A DNA stretch of 64,000 nucleotides from Bradyrhizobium sp. 132 (GCF_023074185.1 NZ_JADPKY010000078.1:186001-250000); one strand, 5' to 3'. Counted from the first letter of the stretch, positions 52,452 through 61,811 are shown. Numbers and translations are program-made. The notes: generated by a model from the sequence alone, not told the origin.

Positions 52452-53263
52452 ATGTCTCGACTATTGCTGACGGTCTGTGCGCTTCTCGGTTGGCTGGTAA
52501 CACCTGCCTTCGCCCAGCAGCCTCAGCGCAGCGAATGCCTGGCGATGGCGAATGCGGCCCCCCGCGTGACGCCTGTCGCGTTGCGGCAGGCCGCGGCCTC
52601 GGCTGAAGTCCAGATCACCTATGCCGGCCATTCCACCTATTTCATCGACACGCCCGGCGGCTTGCGCATCGCCACCGATTATAGCGGCGCCTATCAGGTG
52701 GGACGGCGCCCGATGTCGCCACCATGAACCGGGCCCACAGCACGCATTATTCTCTATATCCCGATAGGCGCATTCCTCATGTGCTGCATGGCTGGGGCGA
52801 GGACGGCAAGCCGGCGCTGGTTTCGGAGCGCATCGGCGACACCTTCATCCGCAATGTCACCACCGACATCCGCCGCTATTTCGGCGACGATTCCGGCGCC
52901 GACATGATCCGCGACGGCAATTCGATCTTCATCTTCGAGGTCGCGGGCCTCTGCATCGGCCATCTCGGCCATCTCCACCACAAGCTCGACGACAGCCATT
53001 TTGCCCAGATCGGGCGGCTCGACATCGTAATGGTGCCGATCGACGGCACCTACACTATGTCGCTCGACGGCGTCTCCGAGATCACCAAGCGGCTGCGCGC
53101 CTCGGTGGTGCTGCCGATGCACCGCTTCGCGACCCCGCTCGACGAGTTTATGCGCCTCATCGGCCAACAGTTCGAGATCGACCGGCGCATGGAGCGAAGT
53201 TTCCGGATGTCGCGGGATGCGCTGCCGTCGAAGCCGACGGTGATTATCCTCGACGGCGTCTGA
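52452..53263 (+). pseudogene. MBL-fold metallo-hydrolase, split by a -1 frameshift
   Basis: Two open frames together make one exported MBL-fold protein of about 270 residues. The first (52452-52727) has a signal peptide (RLLLTVCALLGWLVTPAFAQ) and the MBL start VQITYAGHSTYFIDTPGGLR. The second (52724-53263) continues with NRAHSTHYSLYPD, GHLGHLHHKL and VVLPMHRF. The frames join if one base is restored near 52700-52712 (the residues DVATMNRAHS then run on directly), so one base is missing. The first stop overlaps the second ATG (ATGA), so the downstream part might still be translated alone. It may be a sequencing error or a true mutation. Confidence 0.8.
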
Positions 53264-53328
53264 CGCGCAATTTTCTCCAAGCCGGCCATCGGCCGGCCGT
53301 GCTGGTCTCCTGAGCAGAGGAGATCGAC

Positions 53329-53850
53329 ATGACAGACTTTGCGAGATTATTGCATGCGGACGGACCGAACCCCGAGCACGCGGCGGCGCTCCAGCTTTAT
53401 GGCCGCTTCGTCGGCGATTGGGACGCCGAGATCAGCGCCCATGGCCCCCACGGAACGAAACACACCGCGCCCGGCGAAATCCATTTCGGCTGGGTGCTGG
53501 AGGGCCGCGCCGTGCAGGACGTCTGGATCATCCCGCGCCCGACAGGCAGCCCGGCCTTGCCGATCGCCGGCAATTGGTACGGCACCACGCTGCGGGTCTA
53601 CGATCCGACCATCGACGCATGGCGGATTTCCTGGTTCGATCCCGGCCGTAGCGTGTTCCGCCAACAGATCGGCCGTCCGCGCGGCGAGGACATCGTGCAG
53701 GAAGGCACGACCGAAGCCGGCGACCTGACGCGCTGGAGTTTTACGGAGATCACCGAGGATTTCTTCCACTGGCTCGGCGAGGTCAAGCCGGCCACCGCAA
53801 CCGACTGGCGGCTGGTGGTCGATGTGAGGGCGAAGCGGCGCAAGGGCTGA
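53329..53850 (+). CDS. conserved hypothetical protein, lipocalin/DUF1579-like
   Basis: 173-residue soluble protein without signal peptide. The layout of short strands with FVGDWDAEISAHG, EIHFGWVLEGRAVQDVWIIP and WYGTTLRVYDPTIDAWRISW recalls DUF1579-like or fatty-acid-binding-protein-like beta-barrels, but the family is not certain. The ATG has an AGAGGAG site. It sits between the broken MBL gene and an amidohydrolase gene on the same strand, with about 117 bases to the latter. No function is claimed. Confidence 0.65.
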   Translation: MTDFARLLHADGPNPEHAAALQLYGRFVGDWDAEISAHGPHGTKHTAPGEIHFGWVLEGRAVQDVWIIPRPTGSPALPIAGNWYGTTLRVYDPTIDAWRISWFDPGRSVFRQQIGRPRGEDIVQEGTTEAGDLTRWSFTEITEDFFHWLGEVKPATATDWRLVVDVRAKRRKG

Positions 53851-53967
53851 CGACAGCGCCGCTGTGCCCGCGATGACGGGTGCGGTTGCGCAACGCGCGC
53901 TGCTACGTGCGAGGACGAGGTGCTAGGCTCCCAGAACAAGAAGCATACATCAGGGGAGCGAACGCCG

Positions 53968-55017
53968 ATGGCTGCAAGCAGTCTGCCCGCCAACACGAGC
54001 GGGCTATTCGTCGAGCCGCGCGAGGACTGGCTCGCGCTGCATCAGGAGGAGATCATCGATCCCTTACGGCCGATCGTCGATCCCCATCACCATCTCTGGA
54101 ATCGTGGGCACCGCTATCTGATCGAGGAGATGGCAGCCGATGTCGCCTCCGGCCACAACATCATCGCCACCGTCTATGTCGACTGCCGCTCGATGTATCG
54201 CGCGCACGGGCCGGAAGCATTCCGGCCCGTCGGCGAGGTCGAGTTCGCCAACGGCGTGGCCGCGATGAGCGCGAGCGGCGGTTACGGCAAGGCCGCGATC
54301 TGCGCCGGCATCGTCAGTCACGCCAATCTTCTGCTCGGCGACGCCGCAAAGCCGGTGCTGGAGGCCGAGATCGCCGCGGGCAACGGTCGCTTCCGCGGCA
54401 TCCGGCATTCCTCGGCCTGGGACGAAGACCCCGCCGTCGCCGGCATGTATGCGAACCGGCCGAAGGGATTGTTGCAGGACCCGACGTTCCGCAAAGGCTT
54501 TGCCTGCCTCGCGCCGCTGAACCTCAGCTTCGATGCCTGGCTGTTTCATCCGCAGATCGGCGAGCTGACCGAACTTGCCCGCGCCTTCCCCGACACCAGG
54601 ATCGTGCTCGATCATTGCGGCGGTCCGGCCGGAATCGGCCGCTTTGGCGGGCGGCGCGAGGAGGTGTTTCCGCAGTGGCGCGCCTCGATCCGGGAGATCG
54701 CGAAATGCGAGAACGTGGTGGTGAAGCTCGGCGGGCTCGCAATGTGTTTGCTCGGCCACGACTTCCATTTACGCGACAAGCCACCGTCGTCCGAGGAGCT
54801 TGCCGCGGCATGGCGGCCCTATGTCGAGACTTGCATCGAGTCATTCGGGGTGAAGCGCGCAATGTTCGAGAGCAATTTCCCGCCGGACAAAGGCCAGTGC
54901 AGCTACCAGGTGATCTTCAACGCCTTCAAGCGCATCGCCGCGCCCTTGAGCGAGACCGAGAAGACGGCGCTGTTCTCGCAGACCGCGAGCGACTTCTACC
55001 GGCTCGACTTGCCTTGA
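53968..55017 (+). CDS. amidohydrolase_2 family TIM-barrel hydrolase (COG3618-like)
   Basis: 349-residue metal-dependent hydrolase. The ATG at 53968 follows CAGGGGAG; an earlier start at 53920 adds 16 unconserved residues. The canonical metal motif is intact (VDPHHHLWNR), unlike the two amidohydrolases at 2104 and 3187. Later residues RFRGIRHSSAWDED, RIVLDHCGGPAG and AMFESNFPPDK supply the other ligands. COG3618 members are lactonases or decarboxylases of sugar acids or aromatics; substrate unknown. A long hairpin follows the stop. Confidence 0.85.
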   Translation: MAASSLPANTSGLFVEPREDWLALHQEEIIDPLRPIVDPHHHLWNRGHRYLIEEMAADVASGHNIIATVYVDCRSMYRAHGPEAFRPVGEVEFANGVAAMSASGGYGKAAICAGIVSHANLLLGDAAKPVLEAEIAAGNGRFRGIRHSSAWDEDPAVAGMYANRPKGLLQDPTFRKGFACLAPLNLSFDAWLFHPQIGELTELARAFPDTRIVLDHCGGPAGIGRFGGRREEVFPQWRASIREIAKCENVVVKLGGLAMCLLGHDFHLRDKPPSSEELAAAWRPYVETCIESFGVKRAMFESNFPPDKGQCSYQVIFNAFKRIAAPLSETEKTALFSQTASDFYRLDLP

Positions 55018-55030
55018 AAAGGTTTGTGTC

Positions 55031-55079
55031 ATGACGGAAAGAGGGGCCGGGATGTTGATCCCGACCCCTCTTCCGTCGT
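55031..55079. terminator. long near-perfect hairpin between convergent genes
   Basis: Arms GACGGAAAGAGGGGCCGGGA and TCCCGACCCCTCTTCCGTC pair over about 20 bases with one bulge and one G-T pair around a TGTTGA loop. It stands between the amidohydrolase and cupin stops, so it probably terminates both. There is no U-tract. Confidence 0.7.
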
Positions 55080-55114
55080 AGCCGCTGGGAAGCGTCCTTG
55101 AAACTGTTTGAGCT

Positions 55115-55570
55115 CTAACCGGCGCCCATCAGCGAGGCGGGGCGGCGCTCGCCGGCGGAGACGAACATCCGCTTGAGCCTGTTGACGACGCGGATCAGGA
55201 AACCGATCATCGCGGGATTGGTCTTGCGGCAGAAGGCGATCTTCTTGACGTGGCCTTCGACGTGCCACTTGGCATGCGCGCCGTCGCGGAAGAAAATGAC
55301 GTCGCCTGGGCCGTAGCGCTTCGGCGGCATGCCGTCGCTTTCGAGCACGATCGATCCTTCCATGATCATGATCGTCTCGTCGATATCGTAGTACCAGTTG
55401 AAGCGCCCTTCGGTGCAAGCCCAGATGATGGTCGAAGCGGTACCATCGGAGCTGGTGGACAGGACGCGCGAGCGCGACACCGGATTGCCCTCGATGATCC
55501 AGGACGGCTCGATCGGCCGCAGCTCGAGGTCCACACTGCAACTACCGATTTCAATCAATGAGCGCGACAT
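55115..55570 (-). CDS. cupin-domain protein
   Basis: 151-residue single-domain cupin. The ATG at 55570 has an AGAGGAAAAG site; an in-frame start at 55624 adds 18 poor residues. The cupin strands are visible in WACTEGRFNWYYDIDETIMI, MEGSIVLESDGMPPKRYGPG and DVIFFRDGAHAKWHVEGHVK. Metal ligands are incomplete: the usual HxH...E...H pattern reads with Tyr/Asp and a histidine at GAHAKWH. The C-terminal basic stretch (VVNRLKRMFVSAGERR) is unusual. Function unknown; possible regulator, isomerase or binding protein. Confidence 0.75.
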   Translation of the reverse strand: MSRSLIEIGSCSVDLELRPIEPSWIIEGNPVSRSRVLSTSSDGTASTIIWACTEGRFNWYYDIDETIMIMEGSIVLESDGMPPKRYGPGDVIFFRDGAHAKWHVEGHVKKIAFCRKTNPAMIGFLIRVVNRLKRMFVSAGERRPASLMGAG

Positions 55571-55806
55571 CTTTTCCTCTGGGATAAAATATGACCGGCC
55601 GGGGCTCGGCCCGGATTGTTTCAAAAGATGTTGGAACGCTAATAGCCGGCTTTTAATTCTTTCTTACGCGGGCCTCGACAATCAGCCGCAAGTTGCAGAC
55701 CCGAAGCGGTTAACGTCGCGATTCCCCTGCATTTTCGTGCACATGAACCCACTTTTTCCGGGGTGCGACAAAGTGCGCGAACGTGACAATCGAAGGAGCC
55801 ATGCCG

Positions 55807-56361
55807 ATGCCCCTCACCCCGGAGGTCCTGATAGCCCAAGGCGAAGCCGTCGCCTGGCTCGGCAGCCTCGACGTCTCCTTCACAACCGACGAGGAGCCCT
55901 GGTTCACCGTCGACGGCATCGACAGCCCCCGGCAGATCGGCAGTGACGGCTCCGGCGGCGCGTTCGTGCTGCTGCCGTCGCAGAATGTGCTCTACGTCTC
56001 ATCGGAATGCCGCGCGGGAATTATCGCGGAGAGTTTCGAGGCTTTCGTGCAGCTCGTCATCGCGCGCCCCTATTGGCTCGACATCCTCAAATTTTCCGCC
56101 GGCGGCGATCTCCCGGAGATGCGGCGTGCGGCCGATGAGCTGGAGGCGACGCTCGACGACCAGGACGACGTCAACGAGGCCCGCGAGGAAATCCGCAGGG
56201 GCCTCGACCTGCCCGACTCGAGCGATCCGGTCGGTGCGCTCTACGACGCGGTGGCGGCTTCCGACGCCATCGTCCGGGCCACCGACGGCAGCCCGTTCAC
56301 GCCGCTGTTCAACCGCTTCAGCATCGACAACAGCCCGATGCTGCGCAACGCGGCGGCGTGA
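55807..56361 (+). CDS. hypothetical protein
   Basis: About 184-residue acidic soluble protein. The start at ATG 55807 is chosen because AAGGAG lies at proper distance; GTG 55783 and ATG 55801 are alternatives. Notable regions are VAWLGSLDVSFTTDEEPWFT, GGAFVLLPSQNVLYVSSECR and an acidic helix DELEATLDDQDDVNEAREEI. The middle part weakly recalls SMI1/KNR4-type folds, but I do not assign it. It is divergent from the cupin gene and convergent with the aminopeptidase gene, with a palindromic repeat after it. Confidence 0.65.
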   Translation: MPLTPEVLIAQGEAVAWLGSLDVSFTTDEEPWFTVDGIDSPRQIGSDGSGGAFVLLPSQNVLYVSSECRAGIIAESFEAFVQLVIARPYWLDILKFSAGGDLPEMRRAADELEATLDDQDDVNEAREEIRRGLDLPDSSDPVGALYDAVAASDAIVRATDGSPFTPLFNRFSIDNSPMLRNAAA

Positions 56362-56460
56362 GAGAGGCTTGAGGGTACTTGTCCGGCCTGCATGGTTCGA
56401 GACGCGCCGTAACGCGGCGCTCCTCACCATGAGGGTCTAAGATGTCGCAACGAAGCAAGA

Positions 56461-56510
56461 CCTCATCCTGAGGAGCCCGCCAAAGGCGGGCGTCTCGAAG
56501 GATGGGCCGC
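56461..56510. repeat. palindromic repeat, family B copy 2
   Basis: CCTCATCCTGAGGAGCCCGC, then GGCGGGCGTCTCGAAGGATG: shares CATCCTGAGG and CTCGAAGGATGG with the element at 8226-8371. Located between convergent genes; the GCCCGCC/GGCGGGC stem could aid termination. Confidence 0.75.
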
Positions 56511-56518
56511 AAGACGCG

Positions 56519-57775
56519 TTACTTCGCCCATTCGCCCTTGCGAAACACCGGCACCTTGCTTCCGTCGGCGAGAATGCCGTCGATGTCGGTCTCGGCCGAG
56601 CCGATCATCCAGTCGATATGGATCAGGCTCTGGTTGCCGCCCTGCGCGGCGATTTGCTGCGGCGTGAGCTGCGCGCCGTTGACGAAGCACTTCGAATAGC
56701 ATTGGCCGAGCGCGATGTGCGAGGCCGCATTCTCGTCGAACAGCGTGTTGTAGAACAACAGCCCGCTCTGCGAGATCGGCGACGAATGCGGCACCAGCGC
56801 GACTTCGCCGAGACGGCGCGCGCCCTCGTCGGTGTCCAGCACCTTGTTCAGCACCTCCGCGCCGCGCGAGGCTTTTGCGTCGACGATCCTGCCGTCCTCG
56901 AAGCGCACCGCGATGTTGTCGATCAGCGTGCCCTGGTAGGACAGCGGCTTCGAGCTCACGACATGGCCGTAGACCCGCCGGCAATGCGGCGTGGTGAAAA
57001 CCTCTTCAGTCGGAATGTTGGCGTTGCAGCTGATTCCGTTCTTGGACAGCGAGGCGCCGCCCTCCCACTCGTGTCCGTCGGCAAGCCCGATGGTGAGGTC
57101 GGTGCCGGGACCTGAATATTGCAGCGCGCGAAAATGCTGGCCATTGAGCCAGTTGGTGCGTTCACGCAGCACCGCATTGTGGCTCGCCCAATTGCCCATC
57201 GCGTCCTCGCGGTCGACGCGCGAAGCGGCAAAGATCGCATCCGCCAGCTTGCCGATCGCAACGTCTTCGGGATCGTTCGGAAACACCTGCTTCGCCCAGG
57301 ACGGGCTGGGATAGGCGATGATGTTCCAGTTGGTGTCGAAATTGACGATTTTCTCCAGCGCCGGCTGATAGGCCATCGAATTGGCCTTGCTGGCGCGCGC
57401 CACCTTGGACGGATCTTCGTCCGACAGCAGCATCGGATTGTCGCCGACGATGGCGAGCCGCGCCGTGTTATTGGAGAATGCCTTCGCCATGCCATCATAG
57501 AGCCAGTTGGCGGCGCGATCGAAGCTGTTGTCGTGGCCGTGGCGGTAGCGCGCCAGCGTCATCTCTTCGTCGGAGAGTATCGGCGTCACAATGCCGGCGC
57601 CGGCTTTGTAGGCATGCACGGCGATCCGCCGCACCAGCGGCAACGCGATCGCGGGCGCCGTCAAGAGCACATCCTGGCCCGGCCGCAAGCCCAGGCCCAC
57701 CTTCACCGCCACCTCGGCCAGCCGGTCGAGCTTCACGGGATCGATGGGAGAGGAGGTGATGCGTTGATCAGTCAT
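56519..57775 (-). CDS. M29-family aminopeptidase
   Basis: 418-residue member of the thermophilic metalloprotease family M29, cytoplasmic aminopeptidases with two metal ions. Family blocks are LRPGQDVLLTAP near the N-terminus, ANIPTEEVFTTPHCRRV, VRFEDGRIVDAKASRGAEVL and LGEVALVPHSSPIS. Metal ligands are expected among Glu of TEEVF, Glu/His of VALVPH, and the His-Asp pairs of ENAASHIALGQCY and HIDWMIGS. It releases N-terminal residues from peptides. It is followed, opposite in the direction of transcription, by the lyase gene 113 bases upstream on the same strand. Confidence 0.9.
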   Translation of the reverse strand: MTDQRITSSPIDPVKLDRLAEVAVKVGLGLRPGQDVLLTAPAIALPLVRRIAVHAYKAGAGIVTPILSDEEMTLARYRHGHDNSFDRAANWLYDGMAKAFSNNTARLAIVGDNPMLLSDEDPSKVARASKANSMAYQPALEKIVNFDTNWNIIAYPSPSWAKQVFPNDPEDVAIGKLADAIFAASRVDREDAMGNWASHNAVLRERTNWLNGQHFRALQYSGPGTDLTIGLADGHEWEGGASLSKNGISCNANIPTEEVFTTPHCRRVYGHVVSSKPLSYQGTLIDNIAVRFEDGRIVDAKASRGAEVLNKVLDTDEGARRLGEVALVPHSSPISQSGLLFYNTLFDENAASHIALGQCYSKCFVNGAQLTPQQIAAQGGNQSLIHIDWMIGSAETDIDGILADGSKVPVFRKGEWAK

Positions 57776-57888
57776 GCCAGATCCTCTGCCGAACGTCTCT
57801 CACTCAATCTAAGTCTAGCATTGCGAGACACAAGTGTGCGAGTGCCTTGCGACACGCCAAAGATACGCAGTTTCATGCATTTTGGTTT

Positions 57889-59250
57889 TCAACGCGTTGC
57901 CGATTTCAGCACCCGGTCGACCATGGCGGGAGCAAGGCCGAGGTAATTTTTCGGTGATGTGAGCGCCTCGATCGTGGCACGGTCGATTCTGGCAGCGACA
58001 CGGGCGTCGGACGAGAGCGCGTCCGCCAGCGTCAGGCCGTTCTCATTGGCGAGCCGGCAGGCGTCATAGACCACGTCATGCGCCTCCTGCCGCCCGATCT
58101 GCGGCGCGAGCCCCATCATGACCGCTTCGGCCACGATCAGACCGCGGCTGACGCCGAGATTCTCGTTCATCTTGCTTTCGTCCACGATGAGGCCGGCGAG
58201 CGCGAACTTCGCCTGGTACAAGGCGCCGGCGGTCAGCACGAAGCTTTCCGGGATCGCCATCCATTCGGCGTGCCACGGCCCGGTGGCGCGCTCGAAATCC
58301 TGCACCATGGCATCCAGCATGAGGCCGGCGTGCTGGCGCACCGCCTTGGACGCAGCGAGCATCAGTTCCGAGGAGATCGGGTTGCGCTTCTGCGGCATGG
58401 TCGAAGAAGCGCCGCGCCCCTTGACGAAGGGCTCGTAAACCTCGCCGAATTCGGTCGAGGCCATGATCATGATGTCGAGCGCGATCTTGCCGAGCGAGCC
58501 GGTGACGAGTGCGAGAAAGTTCACGGTCTCGGCAAAGCCGTCGCGTGCGACGTGCCAGGTCGAGGCGGGAACGCCGAGCTTCAGCTCGGCGCAGAGCGCT
58601 TCCTGCACCTCAAAGCCCTTGTCGCCGAGCGAGGCCAGCGTGCCGGCCGCGCCGGCGAACTGGCCGACCAGGACGCGCGGCTTCAATTGTGCCAGACGTT
58701 CGGCGTGGCGGTCGAACATCGCAAGCCAGATCGCGGTCTTGTAGCCGAAGGTGACCGGCAGTGCGTGCTGGAGATGGGTGCGGCCCGCCATCGGCGTGTC
58801 GCGGTAGCGCTTCGAGATGTCAGCGAGGATCTTGCGCAGGGCGGCGACGTCCTGTTCGACGATCTCAAGCCCGGCGCGCAGTTGCAGCACCACGGCGGTG
58901 TCCATGATGTCCTGCGTGGTCGCACCCCAATGCACATAGCGGCCGGCCTCGCCGCATTGCTTCACCATCTGATGCACCAGGGGCAAGATCGGATAGCCGA
59001 CGACATCGGTCTCCTGCCGCAACAGGTCGAAATCGAGTGCGGCAACATCGGTCTGCGCCGCGATCTGATCGGCGGCATCCTGCGGGATCACCCCGCACTT
59101 CGCTTCCGCCTTCGCCAGCGCCACTTCGACCTCGGCATAGCGCGCGACCGTCGCAACGTCGGAAAACACCTCCCGCATCTGCGGCGTACCGAAGGCATCG
59201 CGGAACAAGATGGAATCGAGCACGGTGGTCGAGGCGGGAAAAGCGGGCAT
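57889..59250 (-). CDS. aspartase/fumarase-superfamily lyase (adenylosuccinate lyase / PcaB-like)
   Basis: 453-residue superfamily enzyme. The signature GASSTMPQKRNPISSEL carries the catalytic loop serine, and the other conserved regions are WGATTQDIMDTA (with the catalytic His/Thr environment) and MAGRTHLQHALPVTFGYK. The ATG at 59250 (PAFPAST) is chosen since upstream residues up to 59379 lie in a repeat-like, non-coding region. It resembles 3-carboxymuconate cycloisomerase/adenylosuccinate-lyase-like proteins; without adjacent pca or pur genes the substrate cannot be named. It is divergent from the wHTH-TPR gene. Confidence 0.88.
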   Translation of the reverse strand: MPAFPASTTVLDSILFRDAFGTPQMREVFSDVATVARYAEVEVALAKAEAKCGVIPQDAADQIAAQTDVAALDFDLLRQETDVVGYPILPLVHQMVKQCGEAGRYVHWGATTQDIMDTAVVLQLRAGLEIVEQDVAALRKILADISKRYRDTPMAGRTHLQHALPVTFGYKTAIWLAMFDRHAERLAQLKPRVLVGQFAGAAGTLASLGDKGFEVQEALCAELKLGVPASTWHVARDGFAETVNFLALVTGSLGKIALDIMIMASTEFGEVYEPFVKGRGASSTMPQKRNPISSELMLAASKAVRQHAGLMLDAMVQDFERATGPWHAEWMAIPESFVLTAGALYQAKFALAGLIVDESKMNENLGVSRGLIVAEAVMMGLAPQIGRQEAHDVVYDACRLANENGLTLADALSSDARVAARIDRATIEALTSPKNYLGLAPAMVDRVLKSATR

Positions 59251-59552
59251 GAGCGTTTCTTCGTGGTTTGTGTTCTGTGTGAGGCAGCTTACGCAGACGG
59301 AGCTGTTCGGCAATGGACAAAGCCCCCTACTCCCGTCATTCCGGGGCGGGCGTAGCCCGGTGCATCCGGTCGCGACCATCCGGCTTTAATCGCCACATTC
59401 TCGTTGAAGTTGCATTCCTCCTCATAAACCGCATGGCAGCCATCACGCGATCGTGGTGAACCGGGCAGGCCCCTCGGCGGACTCACAGACTTCAGTCAAA
59501 TCCGTTTTGATTTTATTATTGCCGATGTCATTGTAAGGTCTGAGTCTTCGAC
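59251..59552. other. divergent intergenic region with repeat fragment
   Basis: About 300 bases between the lyase and the wHTH-TPR regulator. A GTCATTCCGGGGCGGGCGTA fragment at about 59335 belongs to the repeat family seen at 4719. The segment near 59500-59540 is AT-rich (TCCGTTTTGATTTTATTATT) and may be the promoter of the regulator. No gene is seen. Confidence 0.5.
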
Positions 59553-61112
59553 GTGCAGTTTCTGTTCCGGGATCATCTGCTCGATACCGACTTGCGCGAA
59601 CTGAGCCGCGAGCAGGTTCCAGTTGCCGTGGAGCCGCAGGTCTTCGATCTCGTCGTCCACCTCATGGAGAACCGCGACCGGGTGGTCAGCAAGGACGAGC
59701 TTATCGACAAGATCTGGCACGGGCGCAGCGTCTCCGAATCCACTCTGACCAGCCGGATCAATGCGGCACGCAAGGCGGTCGGCGACAGCGGCGCGAGCCA
59801 GGCACTGATCCGTACCATCTCACGCAAGGGTTTTCGTTTCGTCGGCGATGTCGAGACCAAGCGTGGGGCGACCGCTCCGGAACCCGGTTTCGGCGCGAAG
59901 GTTCTGCAGGCCCCGCTCGCACTACCGGACCGGCCGGCGATCGCGGTGCTGCCCTTCACCAACATGAGCGGCGACCGCGAGCAGGATTATTTCTCCGACG
60001 GGATCAGCGAGGACATCATCACAGCGCTGTCGAAGCTGCGCTGGTTCTTCGTCGTCGCGCGCAACTCCTCCTTCGTCTACAAGGGCCGCGCCGTGCACAT
60101 GCACGAGGTCGCGCGAGATCTCGGCGTGCGCTACGTGCTCGAAGGCAGCGTGCGGCGGAGCGGCGATCGCGTGCGCATCTCCGCGCAGCTCAACGACGTC
60201 TCGACCGGCAGCCATCTCTGGGCCGAACGATACGATCGCGAGCTTGCCGACATCTTCGCCGTGCAGGACGAGATCACCGAGGCGATCGTCGCCGCGATCG
60301 AGCCGCAGCTCTATACCGCCGAAAGTTTTCGCGCCCAGCAGAAGCCGCCGGGAAGCCTGGATGCCTGGGACCTCGTGATGCGCGCCTTGTCGCATTACTG
60401 GCGCATCACCCGCGAGGACAATGCCGCCGCGCAAGAACTGCTCGAAAAGGCCGTCGCGCTCGATCCCGCCTATGGCAAGGCGCTCGGCCTGCTCGCGACC
60501 AGCCACATCTTCGGCGCGCATATGGGCTGGGCCGGCATGGCCGCGACCGTGCCGGTCGCCGAGCGCGCGGCGCTCGCGGCGGTGGAGGCCGATCGTGAGG
60601 ATGCCTGGGCCCATCACGGCCTCGCTTATACTTATCTATTCCGCCGCCGTTTCGACGACGCGCTGGCGGAATTCGAGCTGACGCTGGAGCTCAATCCGAA
60701 CTTTGCGATGGCGCACGCCTTCCACGGCGTGACGCTGTGCTACGCGGGACGATGGCAGGACGGCGATGCCGCCGCGCGCCGCGCGCTGCGGCTCAGCCCG
60801 CGCGATCCGCTCGCGGCGATCTATTGCGGCGTTGCCGCCTATGCCCGTTTCATCGGCCACGACTACGAAGGCGCCACGCAGATGGCGCGCGAATCGATGC
60901 GGCAGCGCGCCGATTTCGTCGGCGCGCATCGCGTGCTGACGGCCGCCGCCGGAATGTCAGGGGATCCCGCGCTCGCGGCTTCCGCACTGGAAGGCCTGCG
61001 CCGCGCCCAACCCGGCATCTCGCTCGCCTGGGTCACGCGCGAGCTGCCGATGCTGCGGGAAGTGGATCGCGAGCATTACCTCGAAGGATTGCGGCGCGCA
61101 GGGATGAGGTAG
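59553..61112 (+). CDS. winged-helix regulator with FlgO-like and TPR domains (copy 1)
   Basis: 519-residue protein. Residues 1-98 form an OmpR/CadC-type winged helix (QVFDLVVHLMENRDRVVSKD, then ESTLTSRINAARKAVGDSG and RTISRKGFRFVGDV). A FlgO/TolB-N-like domain follows (about 128-250: AIAVLPFTNMSGDREQDYFS, LGVRYVLEGSVRRSGDRVRI, GSHLWAERYDRELADIFAVQ). The rest (about 270-480) has TPR helices such as LEKAVALDPAYGKALGLLAT and FELTLELNPNFAMAHAFHGV. No membrane helix is seen, unlike CadC. The GTG start has only a weak site. It is a likely DNA-binding regulator with a peptide or ligand-sensing C-terminus. A closely related second copy begins at 62732. Confidence 0.85.
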   Translation: MQFLFRDHLLDTDLRELSREQVPVAVEPQVFDLVVHLMENRDRVVSKDELIDKIWHGRSVSESTLTSRINAARKAVGDSGASQALIRTISRKGFRFVGDVETKRGATAPEPGFGAKVLQAPLALPDRPAIAVLPFTNMSGDREQDYFSDGISEDIITALSKLRWFFVVARNSSFVYKGRAVHMHEVARDLGVRYVLEGSVRRSGDRVRISAQLNDVSTGSHLWAERYDRELADIFAVQDEITEAIVAAIEPQLYTAESFRAQQKPPGSLDAWDLVMRALSHYWRITREDNAAAQELLEKAVALDPAYGKALGLLATSHIFGAHMGWAGMAATVPVAERAALAAVEADREDAWAHHGLAYTYLFRRRFDDALAEFELTLELNPNFAMAHAFHGVTLCYAGRWQDGDAAARRALRLSPRDPLAAIYCGVAAYARFIGHDYEGATQMARESMRQRADFVGAHRVLTAAAGMSGDPALAASALEGLRRAQPGISLAWVTRELPMLREVDREHYLEGLRRAGMR

Positions 61113-61117
61113 CTAAC

Positions 61118-61148
61118 CTCTCCTCTCCCGCTCGCGAGGAGAGGAGAG
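61118..61148. terminator. hairpin between convergent genes
   Basis: Arms CTCTCCTCTC (61118-61127) and GAGAGGAGAG (61139-61148) with an inner CTCGCGAG palindrome, lying between the stops of the wHTH-TPR gene and the GFA gene. No U-tract; probable bidirectional terminator. Confidence 0.55.
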
Positions 61149-61161
61149 GAGAAGGGCACCG

Positions 61162-61584
61162 CTACTCCTGCATCATCTCGCCGCTGCCGCCGAACTCGGC
61201 CGGAAAATCCTTCAGCTTGGGCAGGCCGTCGCGCATCGGCAGCACCGTCTCGGCGTAATTGACGTGAACGCCGGGCGCGAATGCCAGCGTAGGGATGGTG
61301 GCGGTGAAGACATCGACCAGGCCGAGCGGCGGATGGTTGGTCATGAGATGGCCGCCGCACTTCCGGCAATATTTGCGCTGGCTGAGCGGTGTCTTGGTAA
61401 AGGTCTCGACGTTCTGTGCGCCTTCGGTGATGCGCACGGCTTCGGGCTTCCACAGGCTGAAGGCGTTCACCGGTCCGCCCGACCACGAGCGGCAGGAGCG
61501 GCAATGGCAATAACCCATCGCCTCCGGCGCGTCCGTGACCTCGATTGTAACCGCGCCGCAGAAGCAGCTTCCGACATGTTTCAT
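61162..61584 (-). CDS. GFA-family zinc-binding protein
   Basis: 140-residue glutathione-dependent formaldehyde-activating (GFA/CENP-V) fold protein. Structural zinc cysteines are Cys7, Cys9, Cys26, Cys28, Cys31 and Cys73, Cys76 (CFCG, CHCRSC and YCRKCGG). The first authentic Gfa was proposed to condense formaldehyde with glutathione, but this activity is disputed and most paralogs have other or unknown roles. It is located upstream of the wHTH-TPR gene 1 in opposite orientation, and downstream of mddA on the same strand. Confidence 0.87.
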   Translation of the reverse strand: MKHVGSCFCGAVTIEVTDAPEAMGYCHCRSCRSWSGGPVNAFSLWKPEAVRITEGAQNVETFTKTPLSQRKYCRKCGGHLMTNHPPLGLVDVFTATIPTLAFAPGVHVNYAETVLPMRDGLPKLKDFPAEFGGSGEMMQE

Positions 61585-61811
61585 TTGGTCGTCTCCGTTG
61601 ATGAAGGTTTAAATTCCTCTCCCCGCTCCTGTTTGCCGGTAACTCGGCAGAACGGATGCGGGGCCGCGACGAGCTTTGCTCGCACTGATAGCATCGGGGT
61701 GGGGGGGATTCACCCCGAGAAACGTTGAAGGCCGGGTCGGCAAGCTCCGTTACGCGCCTCGGCGCCGCCGCGCATCCTCCGTTCGGCCGACGCGGCGGAA
61801 ATGCGCGCCAA

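Noticed and set aside
61585..61811. possible small gene between GFA and mddA
   Set aside because: Several short frames exist, but none has a ribosome site or family pattern; the region looks like repeat remnants (CTCTCCCCGCTC and GGTGGGGGGGATTCACCCC).
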